From Echinometra lucunter (lineage: Eukaryota; Echinodermata; Echinoidea; Camarodonta; Echinometridae): a DNA stretch of 64,000 nt. The DNA lies in NCBI GenBank assembly GCA_029962745.1, contig CM057171.1:2496374-2560373 (forward strand). Direction: 5' to 3'. The notes below the pieces were generated by a model. That model was not told the DNA's origin. It made no database searches and saw only the letters and a list, made by a program, of their open reading frames with translations. Both the position numbers and the translations under genes were made by a program. Positions 11,601-22,714 of the stretch are shown piece after piece (position 1 is the first letter of the stretch; every line of letters begins with the position of its first letter).

Positions 11601-12649
11601 ATGAAAACAAACAAACAAACAAAATCACACAAAAGTTGCTAGCGGTATCATACGTCAGGCAAATAACGTCTTGAATGCAACATTTTTTATATCTTTTTAT
11701 TTTTAGTTTTTTACAGTGCAGCCTTACAGTAAGTGATTATAGGGAAAACGAAAATTGCAAAAATTGACTGAAATTACTGGCGTACTCTTAGTTTCCCCTC
11801 ACAGGATAGCTTGGCAAAGATGAGAACGCATTCGAAAACACTTCGTACGTATGCCTCAGAATTATGATTACCTTGCACAGAGAGGGTCTGACTGACTGCT
11901 TCGCAGAGATCCTCCATGCTGTCGTACCCCGCGGCTTGTGATCCGATGAGAGCAGCATCCTGGATGATAGGATAGTAAGGAGAGGTGGAGTTTATTCCGA
12001 TGCCCTGCAGAAAACCATCCCAGTCTTGGCAAATTGGAGCTGCTTGGGGTAGCAAGTAACTCAGGAACTCAGCCCCGAATTGAGAGATGATATCTTGAAG
12101 AGATGGCCTCAGGAAATTGTCCTTGACATTGACGCAGATTGTATTAACGGTAAATGTAACGTTGATGATCATGTTGATGTCGATGCCATAGAGGTCTCTG
12201 GTGATGTTGGTCAGGATTCCGATGATGTCCAGGGGATCTTCCATGGATCCTGGATATTCCATTGAGGGCCCTGCTTGTCTGCGAGCTCGCGGACCAGAGC
12301 CGGTGCAGAATCCCTCTGCGTCGAACGCATCCAGATCAGCCGCGGCATCAGTCACCTGATCACAAACGGGACCCCAAAATAGACCTGCCAGATCTACCAC
12401 TGGTATTATCGATCCAAGGTAAGGTAGGACATCAGTGCAAGCGTAGGCCATGGAATCAATGACACGCTCCTGCTGCCAAATACCACCGGCAGCATTGATC
12501 AGATAAGAAATTGTTATACCAGGAAAGATCTCTCCTGGATTCTGGAAAGGTTGCATTACCATTCCTTGAGTTGGTGGCGCAGAAAAAATTTGTCCCGACG
12601 CTGTAGCAACCAATAAAGCGGTGGCTAGTACGACGGGGAACGCCCTCAT
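5485..12649 (-). CDS. gene 1: A/B-repeat SEA-domain single-pass membrane protein (813 aa, 7 exons)
   Basis: Exons, 5' to 3' on the minus strand: 12649-11872, 10807-10565, 9884-9183, 8876-8649, 7883-7750, 7244-7013, 5609-5485. The total is 2442 nt, exactly 814 codons with the TAA stop. Every intron is GT-AG. Layout: signal peptide 1-19, unit A1 to 259, B1 260-340, A2 341-574, B2 575-650, SEA domain 651-772, then a Gly/Val/Ile-rich transmembrane helix about 785-808 and a very short basic tail. Arg-X-Arg-Arg sites lie at 121-124 and 449-452, and the SEA Gly-Ser cleavage-type motif at 721-722. Asn-Ile-Thr sequons precede the conserved RDLYGID motif. SEA domains are known in surface and mucin-like proteins; units A and B I do not recognise. 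Inferred role: a proteolytically processed cell-surface protein. It is the divergently oriented paralogue of genes 2 and 3. The gene model is well supported; the function is unknown. Confidence 0.85.
5985..6741. mobile_element. repeat element with CATGGGTGTCGAT ends, in gene 1 last intron
   Basis: CATGGGTGTCGAT at 5985 is mirrored by ATCGACACCCATG at 6729-6741, a perfect 13-bp inverted end pair about 757 bp apart. Inside are GAGCGAGCGAGCC, tandem GAGGGAGGC (6469-6501) and GAGTGAGCGCAGCGAGCGAG words of the same kind as at 47381-47636. No coding frame. It is probably a non-autonomous transposon. Confidence 0.6.
7013..7244 (-). CDS. gene 1 exon 6: C-terminal half of SEA domain with Gly-Ser motif
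   Basis: Acceptor CATGACAG/GTCGAA, donor CAACAG/GTAGGC, 232 nt, phase 0 in and 1 out. Encodes VENHLTNELGSDLRRLNCSV and then SFSPGSVVAELELEVFA. The PGSVVA core corresponds to the GSVVV autoproteolysis motif of SEA domains (self-cleavage between Gly and Ser in known members). Confidence 0.88.
7750..7883 (-). CDS. gene 1 exon 5: N-terminal half of SEA domain
   Basis: Acceptor TTATACAG/AGCTCT, donor AACGTG/GTAAGT, 134 nt, phase 1 in and phase 0 out. Encodes ELSGSTVMLTITGEALNG, DLANRESSYFKELEVVFCNV, which fits the first strand and helix of SEA domains (a conserved Leu-x-Asn/Asp-x-x-Ser-x-x-Phe region). Confidence 0.87.
8649..8876 (-). CDS. gene 1 exon 4: unit B2
   Basis: Acceptor CAAACAG/GGGAAG, donor CACAG/GTAAGTG, 228 nt, phase 1-1. 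Encodes GEERRAFGRNAFESVL, VDRCLMIKNDAIDDVIEPI, RYTGFEGVQEICTALETAFT. No methionine start lies within it, so a simple start-to-stop scan would miss this exon. Confidence 0.87.
9183..9884 (-). CDS. gene 1 exon 3: unit A2
   Basis: Acceptor TTTCAG/CTGTGG, donor GAAG/GTAAGA, 702 nt, phase 1-1. Encodes VVDLPNAVPFRFFPNSTITV, FFINAAGGLW, six Cys, the furin-type RIRRQ, SNITRDLYGID, STICPNVQQFL and GINRASPYYHII. It has no leader because it continues from B1. Plus-strand frames over the same bases are antisense shadows. Confidence 0.9.
10565..10807 (-). CDS. gene 1 exon 2: unit B1
   Basis: Acceptor CAATCTAG/GTGATG, donor ACGT/GTAAGC, 243 nt, phase 1 at both ends. Encodes GDDGETRRSFSRDL, NADRCLML, the family hallmark VDDIIEPV, and PICNAIENAFT. 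Two conserved Cys. It matches the equivalent exon of gene 2 at 43503-43745. Confidence 0.88.
11308..11452. mobile_element. GGGCCCC-ended MITE, family M1 (copy 1), gene 1 intron 1
   Basis: Begins GGGCCCCATCTTATAAAACT and ends with the inverted TTTTACGAAACGGAGCCC. The middle holds TTATAAGCTACCGAAATC and ACTGAGAGCAGAT, shared with copies at 24464, 28041 and 45750. About 145 bp, non-coding. Confidence 0.8.
11872..12649 (-). CDS. gene 1 exon 1: signal peptide and unit A1
   Basis: Starts at an ATG in good context (ACACC before it), followed by the hydrophobic leader MRAFPVVLATALLVATASG and a likely cut before Gln20. A1 has six Cys, the ISYLINAAGGIWQQERVIDS motif, RARR at 121-124 and TNITRDLYGID. 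Compared with its paralogues it lacks the stretch between the third Cys and RXRR that carries a DLI/MIxxLI motif. The donor is CAAG/GTAATC at 11872/11871; the exon ends in phase 1. Confidence 0.88.
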
Positions 12650-13530
12650 GGTGTAATGGAAGTATGATTTTCTTCGTTATTAAAATACAGCGGTACTATT
12701 TGATGATCTGTGACGAAAGTGCACTTTTTTGGTTTCTGTTAGGATAAAAAGAAATAAGCAGAGAAGACAAAATTAATCTTGGCTGTTAAACATCATCATT
12801 ATAATCATCATTATAATCATCATTATTATTATCATTATCATAATTATCATCATATTTTAATTATCATTACCATTATTGTTATTATCATTATTATTATTGT
12901 TGTTGTTATCATAAATTGTGATGATGATTATCATCATCATCACCATAATTATTGTTTTTATCATTATCATTAATACTATTACCATTAATTTGATGTAAAC
13001 CTTAAATGCATTTTCTGGCGCTTGTGAAAAAAAACTTTACTTATATTTGACAAAATAATCGCAGATAATAATGCATCACTGATGTTTTATGAAAAAAGGC
13101 TTCTTGTTTTTGTTTTTCTGTTTATTTCTTTACCATTCCAGTCTGAATATATGCTACAAACAAACTAAAGCCTTGCCAGTTTCCATTCTCTAGCAGCTAC
13201 AGTACATGAATGCCATAGTGCTTCCAGTTAGTCTCACAATTCAGACGCTGTAATCGGGTATTGCCTTTTCCGACTAACCATGACTGTGCCTGCAAAATAC
13301 TTTCAATCCGAGTTTAGCTGAATCGTTTACCCCTTTAAAAATGCATTATATTAAGCAAAACAAAAATTATTTTCAAAGAAATAACTGAGTCCTTCAGAGA
13401 TCAAAAGGATGTTTTGGGTTTTTTTTTTTTGTTTTTTTTTTTGTTTTTGTTTTTTTTTTTGCCGCAAAACCACAAATCTCCCGGCCCTCAACTGGTGAAA
13501 ATATTAAGCAGCCAATTATTTTTTTTAAAT
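12650..13530. other. upstream of gene 1; ATT/ATC microsatellite
   Basis: Should hold the gene 1 promoter and 5' UTR, but no clear TATA box is visible on the minus strand. An imperfect ATT/ATC trinucleotide tract runs 12788-12975, and poly-T lies at 13419-13460. No other gene seen. Confidence 0.6.
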
Positions 13531-14011
13531 ATTATTTTATTCTTTTCTTTCAGTGACATCAATATGTACAAACATAGCAAACAAATTACAATCATAAACT
13601 GACAATAACTTTATACGTACAATGGTATCAGTAAAATCAAAGTAGAACAAAACATTTTATATACATAGACTTGTAAATCACTTCAGTTAACTAACAATGT
13701 AATTAATATAACTGGTCCTTTCTGCGTTTCATTCACTGAAAGAAAGATTAAGAATGAAATAAGCAAGAAAGAAAATAAAGAGGAAGACAGAAGCACCCGC
13801 ACATCGCAGCACAAACCTAATCCCTCCCCTTCAGCCCTTCAGCCCCCCTCCCCCCGCAACACCCCTTCCCTTTCCCAATCCCTGAACACACCCCTCGCAA
13901 TACGTGACTTACAAGAGCGTGAGAATCTGCAGACAACCAATGACAAAAATGTTCCTCCTCTCTTATCCGTAACTTTTCATATTATAATCCGTCGGAAAAA
14001 AAAGACTCCGC

Positions 14012-16740
14012 AATTCACCGGAAATCAATAGCCTCCCATTTTTTCAAATGTAATGATAGAGTGTTACGATTAAGTGCTATCCTTTTTTCTTCAACTTGAT
14101 TTCCTACTAATATTTTTTTAAATTCTTGGCTATTTGGAGGTACATTTCTCTTTCTACTTTGAAATATCAAATGTTTTAGTAACAATATTACATGATTCAA
14201 TAAATACGTCTTCCCTACATTGCCCAAAGGCACACCAAAAAATATTCCTTCCCAGTTCAAATCTTTTGAAATAGGCAATTTAAGGGTATCGCCGATTATC
14301 TTCCATAGCGACCGAATGTGTTCACAATCATGAAATACATGACGATAAGTTTCTACTTCCTTTTTGCAAAAGGAGCCCAAATTACTAAGAGCCAGGCCAA
14401 ACCGATACAGATCCTGATTCGTATAAATAACCCCATGTAACATTTTGAATTGGAATTCCCTAAGTTTACTATTCAAAGTACATTTCCTAGGTCTGAGAAA
14501 AATATTTTCAGTGTCTCTAATACACAAACCAAATAATTCTTTTAGCCGGTTGACTACAGGGGGATTTCTAGATTGCTGTTGAGAATAGTTTTATATAATC
14601 TTTTGGAAACGATTTCACTTACAGGGACAATTTTGTCCGAAATAATGAATAGAATTCATTTTTCTTTTCTTCTGTTAAGTCCATTTGCCTTTTCCAACTG
14701 GACGGAATTTTCTCAAAAATATATCTTATCTGCAATAAATTCCATGAACTAAGACCTTTACTTGTGAAATATGGGTCCGTTTTCAAAATACCATTGTTAT
14801 CTACAATATGTTTCAACCTGAATATACCCTTTGATATTAAATCTGCATGATAGAATGGAAAGCCTCGAAAACATTAACGTTTGTTATTAAAAATTACTTC
14901 ATTACCTTTGTAACTGCCACAAATTTGTCTCAAATCTTCCAATTCTAACCATGTCTCTAATAGTTCCAAATAAAATGGCGATAAAGATAGTTTTAGCTGT
15001 ATAATTTCATACAGAAGAAGATAAATTTCCCTCCTATATGTTGAGTACAATAATCAAAATACAATTTCCATTTCATTTGGTGATTCCCCCCTAAGAGTCT
15101 CTTTACCCACATAATTCTCTGAAATTTGATAAACAATTCAAAATTCATCATTTTAAGTCCCCCATTCTTGTAATCAAGAAACATCGTAGTCCTCTTTACT
15201 TTGTCTTTTCCTCTCCATAAAAAGTCGAAAGTCATTGTATCAAGTTCATGACAAATCAAATGAGGAATTGAAGTAAGTGACGCAATGAACATTAACTTAG
15301 AATATATAAAAATCTTTAACAACTGAATTTTACCCATTAAGGTTAAGTCTCTCTGTTTCCACCATACTAGAGATTTTTTTAATTTTGCTCAAAATTCCCT
15401 TGTAGTTAATAATTTCTTTTGAATGTCCAAGCTGAAAAATACTCCTAATATTTTTACGAATGGTACTACTTTTCCAAAAGGGGGTGCTCCTGGGCTTTAT
15501 TGATTAGAATTACCTAGTAACATTATATGTGTCTTTTCTTTATTCATTTTCAATCCAGATACACTTGCAAAACTTTCAAATATTATTTCTAAACGCTTCA
15601 TCGACCCGAGATCTTTAACAAATAGAATAATATCATCCGCATAAAGTACCTATTTCACTTCTGTGCCTCCAAATTGCAAACCTAAAACCAAAACATCATT
15701 TCGAATCACGTGAGTCAGGGTTTCGATACAAAGAATGAACAAGTAGGGAGATAATGGATCTACTCCCCTCTCGACCTTGAAATACCCGGTTGAATATCCT
15801 CCATTTAAAACACAACTAAGAGTATTAGTATACATGATATCAATCCATTTACGAAAGGACGGGCCAAAACCAAAAGAATATAACACATTTTGTAAAAAAA
15901 ATACATGTGAGACCGAATCAAATGCTTTTTCAAAATCAATGGCAACTAAAAATTGTTATTCGAAGTATGAAATATCATGTCATCTATTAGCCTTATGGCT
16001 TCACCTATATTTCTGTTTTCCATATAATCTACTTGGTCTGGTGAAATCATTTCAACCAAAACTACCTTCACTCGTATCGAGAGGACTTTAGCAAGAATTT
16101 CATAGTCGACGTTCATGAGGGATATTGGCCTATAATTCTTAATCATTAATGGATCATTACCCTCCTTTTTAATTAAAGTAATTACAGCTTGCTTTTGGGA
16201 AGCCGCTAGTTCGCCAACTTGAAATGCTTCATTTAAAGCTGCAACTACCAGATCTCCAATAACCGGCCAGAAAATATTGTAAAATTCGACGGTTAGCCCA
16301 TCGTTTCCCGGTGACTTGTTTTATTTCATTTGATTCAGAACAGCTAAACATTCCCTTTCCAAAATGATTCCTTCACACATTGTCTTAGAGTCGGCACTTA
16401 ATTTCGGCAGGGTGTGGGGGGAAAAAACTCTTCACTTCTAACCGTATTCGTTCGTACACTTCCATAAATTTTTACTATAAAATAGTTTAATTTCTTTAAT
16501 AATTTCATTTTCATTACAACTTATCTCGCCACCCGTTTCCTATAACTTTCGAATTACACTTTTGTTTTTATTTGATTTTAATAATTGACTACAAAAGTGA
16601 GGGTTTCGCTCTCCATTTTCATACCAAGAAGCTCTAGACCTGACCTTAAGCCCATCATTAATAGAGTCATAACGACTATGGAGTTCTTTACGTTTAGACT
16701 CTAATCCTTTGACTAAATCATCACTCACACTATTGATTAA
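14012..16740 (-). pseudogene. LINE A, decayed Tx1/L1-like reverse transcriptase
   Basis: Minus-strand fragments in the expected order. 16728-16540: linker with VRSRASWYENGERNPHF. 16146-15946: RT fingers with NYRPISLMNVDYEILAKVL. 15886-15650: RT palm with GVDPLSPYLFILCIETLTHV. Then a stop, and LYADDIILFV at about 15640-15610, the catalytic YADD. 15337-14993: connection region. 14527-14015: C-terminal segment with SFCKKEVETYRHVFHDC, a Cys/His motif whose first Cys is replaced. Several stops and frameshifts separate the pieces, and the endonuclease end is missing (5' truncated near 16740-16800 at a poly-C run). A non-coding 3' tail may reach about 13530. It is a dead copy; the clade is judged by eye from RT motifs. 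Confidence 0.88.
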
Positions 16741-16965
16741 TTTTCTTTCTAATTGGACATGTTCTAATGGGACATGTTCGACAATCTCTCCATAACCAGC
16801 CCCCCCCCCCTAGTCTGCAAGCAAAGACCCTAACTGACACTTTGAAAGAATGCATTGGGTCTTGAGAGAAGTCTAGCCAATGTGCCTACTGGTTGAGTTA
16901 ATCCTGTGAGCTTCTCCTGTACACGACATTGAACTTTTTGTCTCCTATCCATACCTCTGTAATCT

Positions 16966-17285
16966 GGGGGTGTTTCACATAGACTAATATTGACTCAAAT
17001 CGCTCTTAACTATGGCAGGCCATTCATGCCGCTGTTTTCTTTCACCATCGCGATGCATGAGTCTCTCAAGGGATGTGCGAATCATTGTCACAAATATGAA
17101 GAATATACATTAATGTTTTGCTTTCTTCATTAATGAACTATAGATTTTGGGGGGTCAATTCTGCAGATTTGTTACCATAATTTGCAAATCCTTTGAGAGA
17201 TCCATAGCGAAGAACAGTGGCATGAGTGGCCAGCCATAGTTAAGTGCCATTTTAGTCAATCTTAGTCTTTGTGAAACACCCCCCC
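16966..17285. mobile_element. MITE with about 110-bp terminal inverted repeats
   Basis: The left arm starts GGGGTGTTTCACATAGACTA; the right arm is its inverse, ending AGTCTTTGTGAAACACCCC. Arms also pair at CTTAACTATGGCAGGCCA and TGGCCAGCCATAGTTAAG. About 320 bp, no frame, lying just upstream of LINE A's truncated 5' end. Confidence 0.82.
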
Positions 17286-17819
17286 CCCCCCCCCCATTTC
17301 AACTCTCCATGTACAAACTAACTCCTTCATGCATGATGTCAGAAGGCCGTCAAGCATGACCATCCACGTCCTGAGATCCAAGGTTCAATGCCATGCCCGA
17401 CCATGCTTGAACAAATAATTGGAAAAATTTTGACATGCCACTGAGACCTGATTTTGTGTGAACCAGATCATTACTCATCAAACCTCATTTCAATCACGAA
17501 TTCACCAAACAAATATTTCTTTCAAAGAGGCAGTTCGTCAGAGGTAATTTCAAAGAAAGTTTTTCAAAACTGAATTTAAACCAAAAATGCCACTGATTCG
17601 TGGCATACACAAACGGAACCAAAATCCTTGACTTGACACAGTTCGAAATAATGTCCTCTTAAAGAAGAATATTCAAACTATTCAAACAATTTTTTTTTGT
17701 CTAACAATATGGCCTTGATTCGTGGCATATGCAAACGATGTTTTCAGTTAGTACATGAAACCGGGATCATAAAAGCCAGAATATATATTTTTTTTTAAAA
17801 CAGAAGTTTCTGCATTTAT
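17286..17819. other. no gene seen
   Basis: Begins with a poly-C run. Contains two related phrases ending GATTCGTGGCATA (near 17595 and 17715), perhaps the remains of a repeat, and ends in an A/T run (about 17790) that may mark the poly(A) end of LINE B. Confidence 0.5.
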
Positions 17820-20800
17820 TAAAGAATAAGTACAAACAGTGGAAAAACAATTTCCATATTTTTGCCCCAATGGGCAATTTTATTTACAATAAATGAAAAC
17901 TTGCACGTTTACAGAAGTCAAATCACGTACATTATTCAAACAAATGTTTCAACATACTCCATTTCAAAGTAAAATCTTTTCTTTTCCCATTCATATCGTA
18001 AATGTAACATTCATCTAAATAATAAGTTTGTATTACATTTTGTATCTTCTTAAAATCGGGTATAGTCTTGTTCAGCCTTGAGAAGAATAATTGTTGTTTT
18101 ACTGAAATAATAATACAATTCAAAGCATCATTTCGCTTTTCTTTGTATCCAAACAATATATTCTGTGGAGTAAACTTAAGAGTAAACATAGGAGATGATA
18201 TGCACGTTTCTACTTTACTCCAAATATTTCTACTGAATATACAGAAGTAAAAGAAGTGTTCAATTGTTTCATTTACAGTACAACAAAATGTACAGCACTC
18301 AGTATTGGTGATCTTTAGTTTAAATAGAATATCATCTAAAAACACAATTCTATTGAAAACTTTGTATTGGAAATATTTTAGCCGAATGTCCGTTGTGAAT
18401 CTGAAAATCATCCTATTAAAATCCGGTATTTTAGTGTGATCTAAAAGATTATTTGAATTCTTTCCCATTTTGTTGCAATAGTTTTGGCAGAATCTTTATT
18501 TCCTATCAGTAGTTTGTATATATTTTTACATCCCTTTTTATCACGCATTATAGGAGAAATATAAGGCATAACAAATGGCTCACATATTCTATGACTTAGG
18601 TTTTGGAAGTTTCGATTAAACGCGCATCTTAGAGCCTGACATATTGAAAAATATTGCAAAAAATTGACCTTTAAATCAAACTTAGATTCACATTCAGTTA
18701 AAGATATAATATTTCCTTCTCGATCTATTAAATCATTAATAAATCTTATACCCTTATCTTACCACTGTTTGAAAGAAACAGACTTTCCATCTATTTGTAT
18801 TTTACTATTTTTCAATAAAGGTTGCGCTAACCAATTTATATTTTCAGATTTTTTAAATATCAAAAACAGCATAGAAAAAATTACTTTCCAAAATGGATTA
18901 CTATTTTTTCTGATATGTTATAAAAACATTCGTCTCCATAAAATAGGTGGAAAGGCTGTCCTAAAAAAATCCCAAGAGACTTTCTACGTCATCACATTTT
19001 CTTAAAAGAAATCTTCTCAACCATGTCAATTTTAATGCTTTGTTAAAACATTCTATATCTATCATTTTCAATCCCCCTTCTTCGTATGAACCGAGTATTT
19101 CAGTTGTTCCCTACTAACTTTGTCTGGTTTTCCATTCCATACGAATTGAAAAAATTTAACTTTGATATTTTTCATTAATTAAGCAGGTGGACTGGGGATT
19201 GATAGAAAAAAGATGATTAAATTGTGGCAATAAAAGAGATTTAGCCACTGTAATTCTACCCAAAGGTGTAATATTTCCCTTCGACCATGAAATCATCTGT
19301 CTTTTCAATTTATCAAAAATCCTATCATAATTGAAATCGGGGATCTTATCAATGTTCACATGGAAATCTGTACCAAGATAACGGAAATAAGTATCCTTTG
19401 TCAAGTTTACTTCTACTTCAATGTCTAAAATTGTCTTTTTCAGGTTACCCAAAAAATAATTTGCGTCTTTTGTGAATTGAGTTTAAGTCCAGTAAAGTGA
19501 GCGAACAAAGAAATCACTCCAACACTTTTTGAAAAGACTTATTAGAGCCAGAAATGAATAAAGCCGTATCATCGGCATATTGAAGTATTTTGAATTCACT
19601 TTTGTTTACGCGGATTCCTTCAAATTGGTTTGAATTTCTTATCCATAGTGCAAGAACTTCGACACACATAATGAAAAGGTAAGGAGAAATTGGATCCCCT
19701 TGTTTACAGCCCCTTTGAATGTTAAATCGTTGTGACAATTGAGAATTAACAATAACGCTTGAGTAAGCATAACTGTGCAAGACATCCACCCATCTCTGAA
19801 AAGATGGTCCCACTCCAAAAAACGAAAGAACCTTTTGAATAAAAGCATGGGAAATACTATCGAACGCCTTTTCGAAATCTAATAGCATTAAAGTACATGA
19901 CAAATTTTGTTTTTCCGCTAAAGCAATGATATCATATATTATTCTCATGTTTTCCCTAATGAAACGACCCGCTAAAAACCCCTTCTGATCTGTATGAATG
20001 ACTACTGGTAATACCTTTCGTAACCTATTTGCAAGTAGATAAAGTTTTGTATACAACATTAAGGAGAGATATCGGTCTCCAATTTTTAATGAAATGACGG
20101 GGCTTATTACCTTTAGGGATTAAAGTTATAAGACCTAAGTTTTGTAAAAGAGATAACTCGCCAGATAAGCATACTTCACACTTCGCCACAAATAAATTCC
20201 TATATCATTAATAAAGTACTTTAAAAATTCAGCTGTAAAGTCATCTTGACCGGGCGCTTTACCAATTTTAATCTGTTTAACTGCGTCAAGTATTTCCGAA
20301 TAACATATGTCCCCCTCTAAAACCTCACTTTCTTGTGGTGTAAATCTGCTTACTTTATTCGAAGGAATCATCGCAAACAATCTTTCAGCCTCTAATATTG
20401 GTTGAAATGTGTACAAATCTTTAAAATAAAGAAATACTTCTTGCAAAATATCTTCCTGTTGATCAATTAAACAGTTGTTTTTTATCAATCAATCTTACTA
20501 TTGTCTTTTCTACTGATCTCTGTTTCTCTAAATTCAAAAAATATTTTGAAGGCTTTTCTCCAAATTGCATTTCTTGTATTCTATTATACTTAATCGAATT
20601 TTGCAGTTCATTTTTAATGATGTTTTCTAATTGTTCTTTCAAAATACGTATCTTTTCGATAGTTGATGTTCTTTCCTCCGAAATCATATTGGTTTGTAAT
20701 TTAAAAATTTCCTTCTCAGTCTTGTTTTTTTCTTCCTTACTCTCTCTTTTTCTTTTCAACGAATATGAAATAGTCGCACTTCTCAACTCCATGAGAAGAG

Positions 20801-21090
20801 TATCAAAAAACAACTGTTCATTGATAGAAAACAAAATATCTTCCTTTCTCATCTCTTCATATTCTTTACCTTGAATACATTCTTTATCTGCATATTGTAC
20901 TACTACTTCTCTTATCTTTCTTTTAATAACGTCCACATATTCCCCATCCTTCAACAAAGCATTGTTAAATTTCCAATAAGTAAAACATTTTTGGTATTTA
21001 TCTAATTCAAATTCTAAACTGATTATAGAATGATCAGATTTATATCCAAACAAATGTTCAGTTTTGTGATTAAAGAAAACCATGCCAACC
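17820..21090 (-). pseudogene. LINE B, Tx1/L1-like element, 5' truncated
   Basis: Minus-strand order. 21128-20463: end of the EEP-type endonuclease (GYKSDHSIISLEFELD, the SDH motif) and a Lys/Glu-rich linker with FGEKPSKYFLNLEKQRS. 20488-20135: segment with IKIGKAPGQDDFTAEFLK. 20059-19514: RT with SCTLMLLDFEKAFDSISHAF, RGCKQGDPISPYLFIMCVEV and ILQYADDTALFISG. 19452-19156: RYLGTDF. 18468-17932: C-terminal domain with CCTFCCTVNETIEHFFYFC, an intact CCHC-type motif. Few frame breaks, so younger than LINE A. The 5' part of the endonuclease is cut off where the insert at 21090 begins and I do not find it beyond 23862. No intact product. Confidence 0.9.
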
Positions 21091-21136
21091 ATGCTTTGCA
21101 GACAAGCAGCGCACGAGGCCTTGCCCAAAGGCTACT

Positions 21137-22714
21137 CCTTCAATGGTGCGGAAGACACTTCTAGGCTACACAAAGAAAAAAAAATAGATACAATTTTGCA
21201 CCCTTCAAATGCAACACCGGGAGCTCCACATTGGGCGCAACTTTGCACCCTAGGAAGCTTTTTGCACCTTCTAGTTAGCTACATTTTGCACCCTACCCTT
21301 TAGGAAAAGGTGCAAATTTGCACTCTTCTGAATGCAAAAATCTGGGACATTTCATATAAAACGACGCCATCTCATAGAATTACGATGCCATCTTAAATGG
21401 AATCTGCACCGTGTCCTATAGTATCGGCTGATATCCCATGAAATCTTATCATTTTTCATTTAATGTCGGTGTTCCCTTTTATGAAAGCAGATCACCTTGG
21501 ACTGACACCATTGGAAAATATATTGATACAAATAAAGTGTGACAAATATACAAAGGAAGAATATGTTTACATACGTAGATAATATTAGAATAATGGAGTT
21601 GGTTTTAATGAAGATTAAATATAAATGCAAAGGCCAGCTATCATAAGCCAAAAGGCTTGAATCGATAGCAGCCAAAATATAATTTTGTTCACAACGACTC
21701 ATCTTGCTGATGATTCCCTTTACACTGGGCGGCACCTCTGATTATGTTTGCGTCTTCGATTCTGTCATAGGGGAATGGCAATGAGTATGGCAGGGACGGC
21801 GCTACTTTAGGGGTGCAGGATGGGGGAGGTCGCCCCTATGATTTTTCAAGTGACAAAAAAAGTAGAGAAGGAAGGAAAAGAGGAGGAAGAAGAAAGAAGG
21901 GTATGGGAAAAAAGAGGGTTGGGCCATGAAGCTATGTGATACCCCTATTGTTTCATTTAAAACGTAAACAGATTTACCAATGGGTCATTTTGCCCCTTAT
22001 CAAAATACCCTGGCGTCGCCCCTGGAGTATTGTAAAAGATTTGTGCCATTCTGAAAGGGACCCACCATTAATAATGTAAGAACGCGTCGCTTTTATGAGT
22101 GGCAGGGTTGTTTATGATATGGTGTCAGTCCAAGGTGATCTGCTTTCATAAAAGGGAACACCGACGTTAAATGAAGTTAATGATGGGATTTCATGGGATA
22201 TCAGCCGATACTCATAGGACACGGTGAAGATTCCATTTAAGATGGCATCGTAATTCTATCAGATGGCCTCGTTTTATATGAAATGTCCCAGATTTTAATT
22301 GAATGCACACTAAGAAAAAAAGGTTTATGTTTGCACCCTAAATGCAACACTGGCAGCACCTTTTTGGGTGCAATCTTGCACCCTACACGAAATAGGTGCA
22401 AAAATGCACCTTTTTGTTCTTGTTTGCACCCGAATATGCCCGTTTGCATCCTAAAAGGTACAAATTTGCACCTTTAAGGGTGCAGAAATTTTTGCATTCA
22501 GAAGGGTGCAAATTTGCACCTTTTCCTAAAGGGTACAACTGTGCACCCGTTAGGGTGCAAAATGTAGCTAACTGCGTCCTTGAAGGTGCAAAAAGCTTCT
22601 TAGGGTGCAAAGTTGCACCCCAAAAGGAGCTCCCAGTGTCGCATTTGAAGGGTGCAAAATTGTACCTTTTTTTCTTAGTGTGTAGCCTAGAAGTGTCTTC
22701 CGCACCATGGAAGG
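21137..22714. mobile_element. foldback element built of TGCACC/GGTGCA words
   Basis: Left arm 21137-21510 and right arm 22121-22714 are inverted copies: CAATGGTGCGGAAGACACTT and GGCTACAC at the left tip against GTGTAGCC and AAGTGTCTTCCGCACCATGG at the right tip; inner tips AGATCACCTTGGACTGACACC against GGTGTCAGTCCAAGGTGATC. The outer parts of both arms are packed with TTTGCACCCT and AGGGTGCAAA words; the right arm carries extra units, so it is about 220 bp longer. The spacer (21511-22120) has no convincing gene. Long frames across the arms come from the repeats. Confidence 0.85.
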
